From: Pseudomonas saponiphila
GTDB taxonomy: Bacteria > Pseudomonadota > Gammaproteobacteria > Pseudomonadales > Pseudomonadaceae
Reading direction: 5' to 3'
Length of the DNA: 64,000 nucleotides
Assembly: GCF_900105185.1 (NCBI RefSeq)
Contig: NZ_FNTJ01000002.1
Span: 868,001-932,000, forward strand
The notes beneath the pieces were generated by a model. It was not told the DNA's origin. It made no database searches and saw only the letters and a list, made by a program, of their open reading frames with translations. Shown here one piece after another: positions 9,528 to 17,496 of this stretch. The first letter of the stretch is position 1. Each line of letters begins with the position of its first letter. The translations under genes and the position numbers were made by a program.

Positions 9528-12221
9528 TCAGGCAATTGGGCCGCGCGGATAGCGCTTGAGCTTGGCAATCAGCTCGGTGCCCGGAATCGGTCGGTCAAAC
9601 AGGTAGCCCTGGCCGACGTCGCAGCGATGGCGACGCAGGAACGCCAGTTGCTCGGCGGTTTCGATGCCTTCGGCGACCACCTTGATCTTCAGGTTGTGGG
9701 CCATGGCGATCACCGCCGAGGTGATTTCCATGTCGTCCTGGTTGTCCGGGATCTCATGGATGAAGCTGCGATCGATCTTGATGATGTCGATGGGGAATTT
9801 CTTCAGGTAGCTCAGGGACGAATAGCCGGTGCCGAAGTCGTCCATGGCCAAGGTCAGGCCGAGCTTTTTCAGTTGTTCGAGCTGCTGGTGGGTGTCCTCG
9901 GTGGCTTCCAGCAACAGTCCCTCTGTCAACTCAAGCTCCAGCAGTGACGACGGCAGTTGTTCTTCCCTGAGGATGCTGGCGATGGAGGCCACCAGATCCG
10001 GGTCGGAGAACTGCTTGGGCGACAGGTTGATGGCCACGTGCAGGTTGCCCAGGCCGGCGGCGGTCAGCTGTTTGCTCATGCGGCAGGCCTGACGGGCGAT
10101 CCACTTGCCGATGGGGATGATCAGGCCGGTTTCTTCCGCCACGCTGATGAACTGGTCGGGACGGATCATGCCCTTTTCCGGGTGATTCCAGCGCAACAGC
10201 GCTTCCATGCCCAGCAGGCGGCCGCTGCGCAGGCACAGCTTGGGCTGGTAGAACACGTCCAGCTCGTTCTGGGTCAGGGCGCGACGCAGGTTGTTCTCGA
10301 CGAACAGTTTGTAGCTGGCTTCGGCGTTGAGCGCCTCGGTGAACACCTGCACCTGGTGCTTGCCGTTGGCCTTGGCCTTGTGCAGGGCCAGGCCGGCGTT
10401 GCGCATCAGGGTCTGGGGATCGCGGCCGTGCAGCGGCGCACTGGCCAGCCCCACCGAGCCAGTGACGCTGATCAGCTGGTTGTCGACGAACATCGGCTTG
10501 TCCAGGGTCATCAGCAGTTGGCTGGCGATCTGTTGGCCGGATTCCAGGTCGGTGTTGTCCAGCAGCACGGCGAACTCGTTGCTGGCAAAACGCGCCAGGC
10601 TGCCGCTGGGGTTCAGGCTGTTGCGCAGGCGCCGGGCCAGGCTGATCAGCAGTTTGTCGCCGGTCTGGTGGCCGAGGCTGTCGTTGATCCGCTTGAAGTT
10701 GTCGATGTCCACCAGCAGCAGGCTGATCGGGGTATCGCTGTCTCGGGCGAAACGCTCATCCAGGTTGCGGATGAACGCGGGGCGGTTGCCAAGGTTGGTC
10801 AGGTTGTCGGTGTAGGCCAGGCGCTCGATGCGCTGCTGGGCGAGCTTGGTCTGGGTGATGTCTTCGTAGATGCCGATGTAGTGGGTCAGCTCACGATTGT
10901 CGCCGTAGACCTTGGAGATCGACAGCTGGCCCCAGTAGGGCTCGAGGTTCTTGCGTCGGCTCTTGAACTCGCCTTGCCAGCTGTTGCTCTTGGCCAGGCT
11001 GGAGGGGGCATCGAACAGCAGTTCGCTGAGGTTTTCCAGGGCCGGAAGTTCGGACAGGCGATGGCCGTGGACCTCTTCGGTGCTGTACTGGGTGATGGCG
11101 GTGAAGCTCGGGTTGACGTACTCCACCACGCCGTCGCAGTTGACCAGCAGGAAGGCGTTGGCGCTCTGTTCCACGGCGCGCTGGAACAGGTGCAGGGCGC
11201 TGGTGGCAGCGCGTCGGTTGTGATTGTTGATGACCTGGGCGAACTGGTCCGCCAGTTCGCCGGCGAAGGCGATCTCGTCGGATTGCCAGGCGCGGGTCAT
11301 GCCGGTCTGTTCCAGGCAGAGGACGCCGACCACCTGGCCGTCGATGCGGATACTGGCGTCGAGCATGGCGTTGACGTCCCGCGGACGCAGGCTCTCGGCC
11401 ATCTCCCGGGTGCGCGGGTCGCGCATGGCATTCTGCGCATCGATGGCGCGAGAGCTGTGCAGGGCTTCCAGATAATCGGGAAAGCTGCTGGCGTCGATGG
11501 ACTCCGGCATGCGGTATTCCTGCGGACCGCGATGGTAGGCGGCAATCGGCACCAGTTGCCGGTCTTCCAGGTTCCAGATGCTGGCACAGTCGATCTGGTA
11601 GATATCGCAGGCGCAGCGGGTGATCAGTTCGGCGGCTTCCTTCAGGGAGTTGCCGCTGCTGTAGCGCTGGCGGGTCAGCAGTAGAATCAGGTCCTGCTGG
11701 GCGCGCACCCGTTCCAGGTGCTGTAGCTGTTCCTGCTGGGCCCGTTGGTTGAGTTCCAGGGCGATCTGCAGGCGGGTGTTCTGGGTTTCCAGGTCCTGGG
11801 TCGGCATGGGCGCGGAGCCGCTGAACAGGCCGTCGACGACCAGCAGGTAGCCGCGCAGCAGGTGCCGGTTGTGCTGTTTGTAGGCTTCCCCCAGCTCCAG
11901 GATGCTCAAGGGGCCCTGGCCGGTGTGCAGGGTGTAGCGGATCAGGTAATGGGGGCTGCTGCTCAGCTGTTCCTGGATGGTGTCGTGCAACTGATAGCGC
12001 GCTTCGGGCTCCATCAGGCTGGCGTAGGGCGAACCCACCAGGGCGCAGAGTTCGACGGCAGGCAGGCCGAACTGGCGTTCGCAATTGGGATCGAGAAATA
12101 GCAGCGCCCAGCTTGCTTCATTCAGCCGTTCGAAACGCAACATGCCGAGCCGCGAGGGCACAGGCAACTGCGTCACTACCTCGGCCGCCATACGGCTGGC
12201 GGCATCGGGTTGGCTTTTCAT
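9528..12221 (-). CDS. dipA: c-di-GMP phosphodiesterase DipA (PAS-GAF-PAS-GGDEF-EAL)
   Basis: An 897-residue protein; P. aeruginosa DipA (PA5017, about 899 residues, in the same gene context) degrades c-di-GMP and is needed for biofilm dispersion. Order: PAS-like sensor (about 20-130), GAF (about 190-345), PAS (about 350-470), GGDEF (about 480-640) and EAL (about 655-890). The diguanylate cyclase signature is degenerate: ARFASNEFAVLL has SNEF in place of GGDEF, so cyclase activity is unlikely and a GTP-sensing role is possible. The EAL domain keeps its residues: GMEALLRW, the DDFGTGYSSL loop 6 motif, and a terminal GQGYLFDRP. No transmembrane segment is seen, so it should be cytosolic. Confidence 0.92.
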   Translation of the reverse strand: MKSQPDAASRMAAEVVTQLPVPSRLGMLRFERLNEASWALLFLDPNCERQFGLPAVELCALVGSPYASLMEPEARYQLHDTIQEQLSSSPHYLIRYTLHTGQGPLSILELGEAYKQHNRHLLRGYLLVVDGLFSGSAPMPTQDLETQNTRLQIALELNQRAQQEQLQHLERVRAQQDLILLLTRQRYSSGNSLKEAAELITRCACDIYQIDCASIWNLEDRQLVPIAAYHRGPQEYRMPESIDASSFPDYLEALHSSRAIDAQNAMRDPRTREMAESLRPRDVNAMLDASIRIDGQVVGVLCLEQTGMTRAWQSDEIAFAGELADQFAQVINNHNRRAATSALHLFQRAVEQSANAFLLVNCDGVVEYVNPSFTAITQYSTEEVHGHRLSELPALENLSELLFDAPSSLAKSNSWQGEFKSRRKNLEPYWGQLSISKVYGDNRELTHYIGIYEDITQTKLAQQRIERLAYTDNLTNLGNRPAFIRNLDERFARDSDTPISLLLVDIDNFKRINDSLGHQTGDKLLISLARRLRNSLNPSGSLARFASNEFAVLLDNTDLESGQQIASQLLMTLDKPMFVDNQLISVTGSVGLASAPLHGRDPQTLMRNAGLALHKAKANGKHQVQVFTEALNAEASYKLFVENNLRRALTQNELDVFYQPKLCLRSGRLLGMEALLRWNHPEKGMIRPDQFISVAEETGLIIPIGKWIARQACRMSKQLTAAGLGNLHVAINLSPKQFSDPDLVASIASILREEQLPSSLLELELTEGLLLEATEDTHQQLEQLKKLGLTLAMDDFGTGYSSLSYLKKFPIDIIKIDRSFIHEIPDNQDDMEITSAVIAMAHNLKIKVVAEGIETAEQLAFLRRHRCDVGQGYLFDRPIPGTELIAKLKRYPRGPIA

Positions 12222-12533
12222 GGGGAAACTCGCTTCGAAATTGCTGATCGCGCCGGGCTCGCGCCCTCTTTACTGCTGCCTGCGGCAAGGTTGCATCATG
12301 GCGCATCGACTGACAAGTAAGATGAAGGCTAAGTGCTATAAACCTGTATCGGCAGGCTGAAGGATTTCTGCAAAGTTACTTTTCTGGGGCTTTGCCTCAT
12401 GAAATGACGGGCGATTGGCGACGTTTTTCCGGCAAAAAAAGCCCCGCCAAGTTGACGGGGTTGAGGTACGAGCGTGGCGCTCGGAAAGCGTGCGTTGCCG
12501 GCCCACCCATGTCGGGGGGGGCCGGTTCGCGGG
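12222..12533. other. Intergenic stretch between dipA and aceF
   Basis: 312 bp without a supported gene. It holds the aceF terminator near its right end (12434-12460) and, by position, the dipA promoter. Small open frames here are poorly coding and overlap the terminator. No ribosome site stands out before dipA (the 16 nt upstream read GCGAGTTTCCCC then ATG), so dipA translation may be weak. Confidence 0.6.
12434..12460 (-). terminator. Rho-independent terminator of aceEF
   Basis: On the minus strand, CCCCGTCAACTTGGCGGGG forms a GC-rich hairpin followed by a run of seven T residues. It lies 74-100 bp past the aceF stop. Confidence 0.85.
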
Positions 12534-14456
12534 TTACAGCAGAATGGTGCGGATGTCCGCCAGCAGGTCGCTCAGACGCTTGGTGAAGCGTGCGGCGGCC
12601 GCGCCGTTGATCACTCGGTGATCGTAGGACAGGGACAGCGGCAGCATCAGCTTCGGCTGGAAGGCCTTACCGTCCCAGACCGGCTGGATGGTGGCCTTGG
12701 AAACGCCGAGGATCGCCACTTCCGGCGCGTTGACGATCGGCGTGAAGCCGGTGCCGCCAATGTGCCCGAGGCTGGAGATGGTGAAGCAGGCGCCTTGCAT
12801 CTCGTCCGCGGAGAGCTTCTTGGTCCGGGCTTTTTCGGCCAGGGAAGCAGCCTCGGCGGCCAGTTGCAGCAGGCTCTTCTGGTCGACGTTCTTGATCACC
12901 GGCACCAGCAGGCCATCCGGGGTGTCCACGGCAAAGCCGATGTTCACGTACTTCTTGCGGATGATCGCCTTGCCACTTGGTGCCAGGGAGCTGTTGAAGT
13001 CAGGCAGTTCCTTGAGCAGGTGCGCGCAGGACTTGAGCAGCAACGGCAGGATGGTCAGCTTGACGCCGGCCTTCTCGGCCACGGCCTTCTGGGCAACGCG
13101 GAAGGCTTCCAGCTCGGTGATATCCGCCGAGTCGAACTGCGTCACGTGCGGCACGTTCAGCCAGCTGCGGTGCAGGTTGGCGGCACCGGCTTGCATCAGG
13201 CGGGTCATCGGCACTTCTTCGATTTCACCGAAGCGGCTGAAGTCCACGACCGGGATCGGCGGAATGCCCGCGCCACCGGTTGCGCCGGCAGCCGGTGCTT
13301 CCTTGGCCTTCTGCATCATGGCCTTGACGTAGACCTGGACGTCTTCCTTGAGGATGCGACCGTGTGGGCCGCTTGGGCTCACGGCGTTCAGCTCGACACC
13401 GAATTCACGGGCCAGTTGGCGTACAGCCGGGCCGGCGTGAACTTTCGCGCCTGGCTTGGCTGGCGCGGCAACCGCAGCTGCAGGCGCAGGCGCAGCGGCG
13501 GCAGGAGCAGCTTCAGCTTTCGCCGGGGCAGGGGCGGCGGCAGGTGCCGGAGCGGCTGCCGGAGCGGCGCCCTTGACCTTGAGCTTGAGGATCAGGTCGC
13601 CGGTGCCGACTTCGTCGTCCAGCTTGATCGATACGCTTTCCACGATGCCGGCGGCTGGCGATGGGATTTCCATGCTGGCTTTGTCGGATTCGAGGGTGAT
13701 CAGTGATTGGTCGGCAACCACGCTGTCGCCGGCCTTGACCAGCACTTCGATGATCTTGGCCTTGCCGGCCGAGCCGATATCCGGAACGTGGATGTCCTGC
13801 ACGCTGTCGGCCACCGGGGCGGCGGGTGCAGCGGCTGGCGCAGGTGCGGCGGCCGGAGCTGCGGCCTGGGACGGGGCGGCAGCGGCAGGCGCCGAGGCAC
13901 CGGCCACTTTCAGGGCCAGGATCAGGTCGCCCGTGCCGACTTCGTCGTTGAGCTTGACGCTGATGCTCTCGACCACGCCGGCAGCCGGCGATGGGATTTC
14001 CATGCTGGCCTTGTCGGATTCCAGAGTGATCAGCGATTGATCAGCCTCGACGGTGTCGCCGACCTTGACCTGGATCTCGATGATCTGGGCCTTGCCCGAC
14101 GAACCGATGTCCGGCACGTGAACCTGTTGCACCGAGGCAGCGGCAGGCGCGGCAGCCGGTGCTGGCGCTGCTTGTGCGGGTGCTGGTGCAGCGGCGGCAG
14201 GTGCAGGGGCCGCTGCGGCGGCACCCTCGACTTCCAGTTCCAGCAGTTCGTCGCCTTCTTTCAGGCGGTCGCCCAGCTTCACTTTCAGGCTTTTGACCAC
14301 GCCGGACTTGGGTGCAGGGATTTCCATGCTGGCCTTGTCCGACTCCAGGGTCAGGATGCTCTGGTCGGCTTCGATGCGATCGCCGACCTTGACCATCAGT
14401 TCGATTACTTCACCTTCACCGCTGCCGATGTCAGGTACGCGAATGAGTTCGCTCAC
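12534..14456 (-). CDS. aceF: Pyruvate dehydrogenase E2, dihydrolipoyl acetyltransferase, with three lipoyl domains
   Basis: A 640-residue core of the pyruvate dehydrogenase complex that carries acetyl groups on lipoyl-lysine and transfers them to CoA. Three lipoyl domains are visible, each with the DKASMEIP motif and the lipoylated lysines near residues 41, 149 and 259, joined by Ala/Pro-rich swinging linkers. An E1/E3-binding domain follows (AVRQLAREFGVELN), then the acetyltransferase domain with catalytic SYDHRVINGA near the C-terminus. It starts 11 bp after aceE ends, so they form one operon. P. aeruginosa AceF is shorter with two lipoyl domains, so the third is a point of difference, probably from internal duplication because domains 2 and 3 are almost identical. 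Confidence 0.95.
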   Translation of the reverse strand: MSELIRVPDIGSGEGEVIELMVKVGDRIEADQSILTLESDKASMEIPAPKSGVVKSLKVKLGDRLKEGDELLELEVEGAAAAAPAPAAAAPAPAQAAPAPAAAPAAASVQQVHVPDIGSSGKAQIIEIQVKVGDTVEADQSLITLESDKASMEIPSPAAGVVESISVKLNDEVGTGDLILALKVAGASAPAAAAPSQAAAPAAAPAPAAAPAAPVADSVQDIHVPDIGSAGKAKIIEVLVKAGDSVVADQSLITLESDKASMEIPSPAAGIVESVSIKLDDEVGTGDLILKLKVKGAAPAAAPAPAAAPAPAKAEAAPAAAAPAPAAAVAAPAKPGAKVHAGPAVRQLAREFGVELNAVSPSGPHGRILKEDVQVYVKAMMQKAKEAPAAGATGGAGIPPIPVVDFSRFGEIEEVPMTRLMQAGAANLHRSWLNVPHVTQFDSADITELEAFRVAQKAVAEKAGVKLTILPLLLKSCAHLLKELPDFNSSLAPSGKAIIRKKYVNIGFAVDTPDGLLVPVIKNVDQKSLLQLAAEAASLAEKARTKKLSADEMQGACFTISSLGHIGGTGFTPIVNAPEVAILGVSKATIQPVWDGKAFQPKLMLPLSLSYDHRVINGAAAARFTKRLSDLLADIRTILL

Positions 14457-14467
14457 AGAAAGTCTCC

Positions 14468-17113
14468 TCAGCAGTCCAGTGGGTTGCGTTTTTCCGGGTT
14501 GATACCGAACTTGGTGATGGCTTCAGCCACGACCTTGGGTTCGATGTCACCACGGTCAGCCAAGGCTTCCAGGGCTGCCAACACCACGAAATGACGGTCT
14601 ACTTCGAAGAAGTGACGCAGTTTCTTGCGGCTGTCGCTGCGGCCGAAACCGTCGGTGCCCAGGACTTTGAATTCCTTGGAAGGGACCCACTGGCGGATCT
14701 GTTCGGCGAACAGCTTCATGTAGTCGGTAGAGGCAATGACCGGACCCTTACGGCCGTTCAGGCACTCTTCGACGTAGCTCAGCTTAGGCTTCTGGCCAGG
14801 GTGCAGACGGTTGCTGCGCTCTACGGCCAGGCCATCGCGACGCAGTTCGTTGAAGCTGGTCACGCTCCACACGTCGGCAGCGACGTTGAACTCGTCACGC
14901 AGGATCTTCGCGGCTTCGCGGACTTCGCGCAGGATGGTGCCGGAGCCCATCAGTTGCACGTGGTGCGCGGCTTCGCGGGTGTCTTCTTCCAGCAGGTACA
15001 TGCCCTTGATGATGCCTTCCTCGACACCGGCCGGCATGGCTGGCTGCTGGTAGGACTCGTTCATCACGGTGATGTAGTAGAAGACGTCCTGTTGCTCTTC
15101 GGTCATCTTCTTCATGCCGTCCTGGATGATCACCGCCAGCTCGTAGCCGTAGGTCGGATCATAGGTGCGGCAGTTCGGGATGGTCCCGGCCAGCATGTGG
15201 CTGTGACCGTCTTCGTGCTGCAGGCCTTCACCGTTGAGGGTGGTACGGCCGGCGGTGCCGCCGATCAGGAAGCCGCGGGTACGGCTGTCGCCGGCAGCCC
15301 AGGCCAGGTCGCCAATGCGCTGGAAGCCGAACATCGAGTAGAAGATGTAGAACGGCAGCATCGGCTGGTTGTGGCTGGAGTACGAAGTACCGGCGGCGAT
15401 GAAGGAGCTCATGGCGCCCGCTTCGTTGATGCCTTCTTCGAGGATCTGGCCCTTCTTGTCTTCGCGGTAGAACATCACCTGGTCTTTATCGACTGGCTCG
15501 TAGAGCTGGCCGACGGAGGAGTAGATGCCCAACTGACGGAACATGCCTTCCATGCCGAAGGTACGGGCTTCGTCCGGGATGATCGGCACGATGCGCTGGC
15601 CAATTTCCTTGTCCTTGACCAGCTGCGCGAGGATCCGCACGAAGGCCATGGTGGTGGAGATTTCGCGATCGCCGGAACCGTCGAGGATGGCCTTGAGGGT
15701 ATCCAGTGGCGGCGTCGGGATGCTGAAGCTCTTGGCGCGACGCTGAGGCACGAAACCGCCCAGCGCAGCACGACGCTCGCTCAGGTAGCGGGCTTCGGCG
15801 CTGCCTTCTTCAGGCTTGAAGAACGGCAGGTTTTCGATGTCGTCGTCTTTCACCGGAATGTCGAAGCGGTCGCGGAACAGCCGCAGGCTTTCAACGTCGA
15901 CTTTCTTGGTGTTGTGCGCGGTGTTCTTCGCTTCGCCGGCGCCGGTGCCATAACCCTTGATGGTCTTGGCCAGGATGACGGTCGGCTGCTCTTTGTGGTT
16001 GACCGCCTCGTGGTAGGCCGCATAGACCTTGTACGGGTCGTGGCCGCCACGGTTGAGTTTCCAGATCTCGTCGTCGGACAGATCGGCAACCATCGCCTTG
16101 AGTTCAGGGGTGTTGAAGAAGTGCTCACGGACGAACGCGCCGTCCTTGGCCTTGTAGTTCTGGTACTCGCCGTCGATGACTTCGTCCATGCGGCGTTGCA
16201 GGATGCCGTCGACGTCCTTGGCCAGCAGTGGGTCCCAGAAACGGCCCCAGACCACCTTGTTGACGTTCCACTGGGCACCACGGAACACGCCTTCGAGTTC
16301 CTGGATGATCTTGCCGTTGCCGCGAACCGGGCCGTCGAGGCGCTGCAGGTTGCAGTTGATGACGAAGATCAGGTTGTCCAGCTTCTCGCGGCCGGCCAGG
16401 GAGATCGCGCCCAGGGATTCCGGCTCGTCGCACTCGCCGTCGCCCATGAAGCACCAGACTTTCTGCTTGCCGGCCGGGATGAAGCCGCGGGCTTCCAGGT
16501 ACTTCATGAAGCGCGCCTGGTAGATCGCCTGGATCGGACCCAGACCCATGGAAACGGTGGGGAACTGCCAGAAATCAGGCATCAGCCAAGGGTGTGGATA
16601 GGACGACAGGCCGTTGCCATCCACTTCCTGGCGGAAGTTGTTCATTTGCTCTTCGGTGATGCGGCCTTCCATGAACGCACGGGCGTAGACGCCTGGCGAT
16701 GCGTGACCCTGGAAGTAGATCAGGTCGCCGCCGTGTTCGTCGGTCGGGGCCTGGAAGAAGTAGTTGAAGCCGATGTCATACAGGGTGGCGCTGGAGGCGA
16801 AGCTGGAGATGTGACCGCCCAGGTCAGAATCTTTCAGGTTCGTACGCATGACCATGGCCAACGCGTTCCAACGTACCAGCGAGCGAATGCGGCGTTCCAT
16901 GAACAGGTCGCCAGGCATGCGTGCTTCGTGGGTGACGGGAATCGTGTTGCGGTACGGCGTGGTGATGGCGTAGGGCAGTTGCGAGCCGCTGCGGGTCGCG
17001 AGTTCGCCCATACGGGTCATCAGATAGTGAGCACGGTCTTCGCCTTCTTTGTCGAGAACCGATTCCAGGGCGTCCAGCCATTCCTGGGTTTCGACGGGAT
17101 CGAGGTCTTGCAT
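14468..17113 (-). CDS. aceE: Pyruvate dehydrogenase E1 component (homodimeric type)
   Basis: An 881-residue thiamine diphosphate enzyme that decarboxylates pyruvate and reductively acetylates the lipoyl groups of AceF. The start at 17113 (MQDLDPVETQEWLDALES) is the conserved N-terminus, with a TGGAGC ribosome site 6 nt upstream. The ThDP/Mg motif GDGECDEPES lies near residue 230, and the transketolase-like GAMSSFIAAGTSY region is present. It is first in aceEF and divergent from glnE. The upstream region contains two GntR/FadR-type dyads, so substrate-responsive repression is likely. The 919-codon open frame on the other strand is a shadow of this gene. Confidence 0.97.
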   Translation of the reverse strand: MQDLDPVETQEWLDALESVLDKEGEDRAHYLMTRMGELATRSGSQLPYAITTPYRNTIPVTHEARMPGDLFMERRIRSLVRWNALAMVMRTNLKDSDLGGHISSFASSATLYDIGFNYFFQAPTDEHGGDLIYFQGHASPGVYARAFMEGRITEEQMNNFRQEVDGNGLSSYPHPWLMPDFWQFPTVSMGLGPIQAIYQARFMKYLEARGFIPAGKQKVWCFMGDGECDEPESLGAISLAGREKLDNLIFVINCNLQRLDGPVRGNGKIIQELEGVFRGAQWNVNKVVWGRFWDPLLAKDVDGILQRRMDEVIDGEYQNYKAKDGAFVREHFFNTPELKAMVADLSDDEIWKLNRGGHDPYKVYAAYHEAVNHKEQPTVILAKTIKGYGTGAGEAKNTAHNTKKVDVESLRLFRDRFDIPVKDDDIENLPFFKPEEGSAEARYLSERRAALGGFVPQRRAKSFSIPTPPLDTLKAILDGSGDREISTTMAFVRILAQLVKDKEIGQRIVPIIPDEARTFGMEGMFRQLGIYSSVGQLYEPVDKDQVMFYREDKKGQILEEGINEAGAMSSFIAAGTSYSSHNQPMLPFYIFYSMFGFQRIGDLAWAAGDSRTRGFLIGGTAGRTTLNGEGLQHEDGHSHMLAGTIPNCRTYDPTYGYELAVIIQDGMKKMTEEQQDVFYYITVMNESYQQPAMPAGVEEGIIKGMYLLEEDTREAAHHVQLMGSGTILREVREAAKILRDEFNVAADVWSVTSFNELRRDGLAVERSNRLHPGQKPKLSYVEECLNGRKGPVIASTDYMKLFAEQIRQWVPSKEFKVLGTDGFGRSDSRKKLRHFFEVDRHFVVLAALEALADRGDIEPKVVAEAITKFGINPEKRNPLDC

Positions 17114-17223
17114 GGCTTGCTCCAGGGCGGAAAGGCTTCCAGAATCGGTTGCCTGAGTTTGCGACTGGCCTTGTGGGCAGACGATTATAAATTCTTGGAT
17201 TGCCGGAGGTTGATCCGGCGGCG

Positions 17224-17238
17224 TGTAGTTTTACTACA
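17224..17238. promoter_or_regulatory. GntR/FadR-type operator dyad 1 upstream of aceE
   Basis: TGTAGTTTTACTACA is a perfect hyphenated dyad (TGTAGT-TTT-ACTACA). It fits the general FadR-subfamily operator pattern T-GT-N-AC-A. PdhR, a FadR-subfamily regulator, controls aceEF in enterobacteria. The binding protein here is inferred; none is encoded nearby. Confidence 0.6.
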
Positions 17239-17275
17239 AATCGTCGGCCATTTCAGCCTTTCGAATGTATATACG

Positions 17276-17290
17276 AGTAGTAAAACTACA
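17276..17290. promoter_or_regulatory. GntR/FadR-type operator dyad 2 upstream of aceE
   Basis: AGTAGTAAAACTACA repeats the first dyad in reverse complement (14 of 15 positions). The centres are 52 bp apart, about five helical turns, which places both sites on the same face of the DNA and would allow looping or cooperative binding. Confidence 0.6.
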
Positions 17291-17496
17291 GAAGAGCGGC
17301 TTATGGCCTCCTGCTGCGTTGTGAGAATAATCGTTACTGTTGGTCGGTGACTAACGGGAATAGGTAAAAAATTAATGCCGGCTGCCAAAAAAAACCTATT
17401 TTCAGCTATTTCTAACTTTTGTTCGACAGTCCATCAGGCTGCTTGCCCTCGATATCCCTCTCCGCCTGCCGTTTCCACGCCGATCAAGGATAGCCC

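Larger units (their letters stand above)
17114..17496. other. aceE-glnE divergent intergenic region
   Basis: 383 bp without a gene, AT-rich compared with its flanks. It contains the two twin dyads listed separately (17224-17238 and 17276-17290). The stretch 17340-17430 is A/T-rich (ATAGGTAAAAAATTAATGCC and further A and T runs) and is the likely place for the glnE promoter, although no clear -35/-10 pair could be assigned. Confidence 0.6.

Noticed and set aside
14591..17350. A 919-codon open frame opposite aceE
   Set aside because: It is exactly antisense to aceE, its composition (His, Val, Gln, Asp-rich) is that of a high-GC shadow frame, and it resembles no family.
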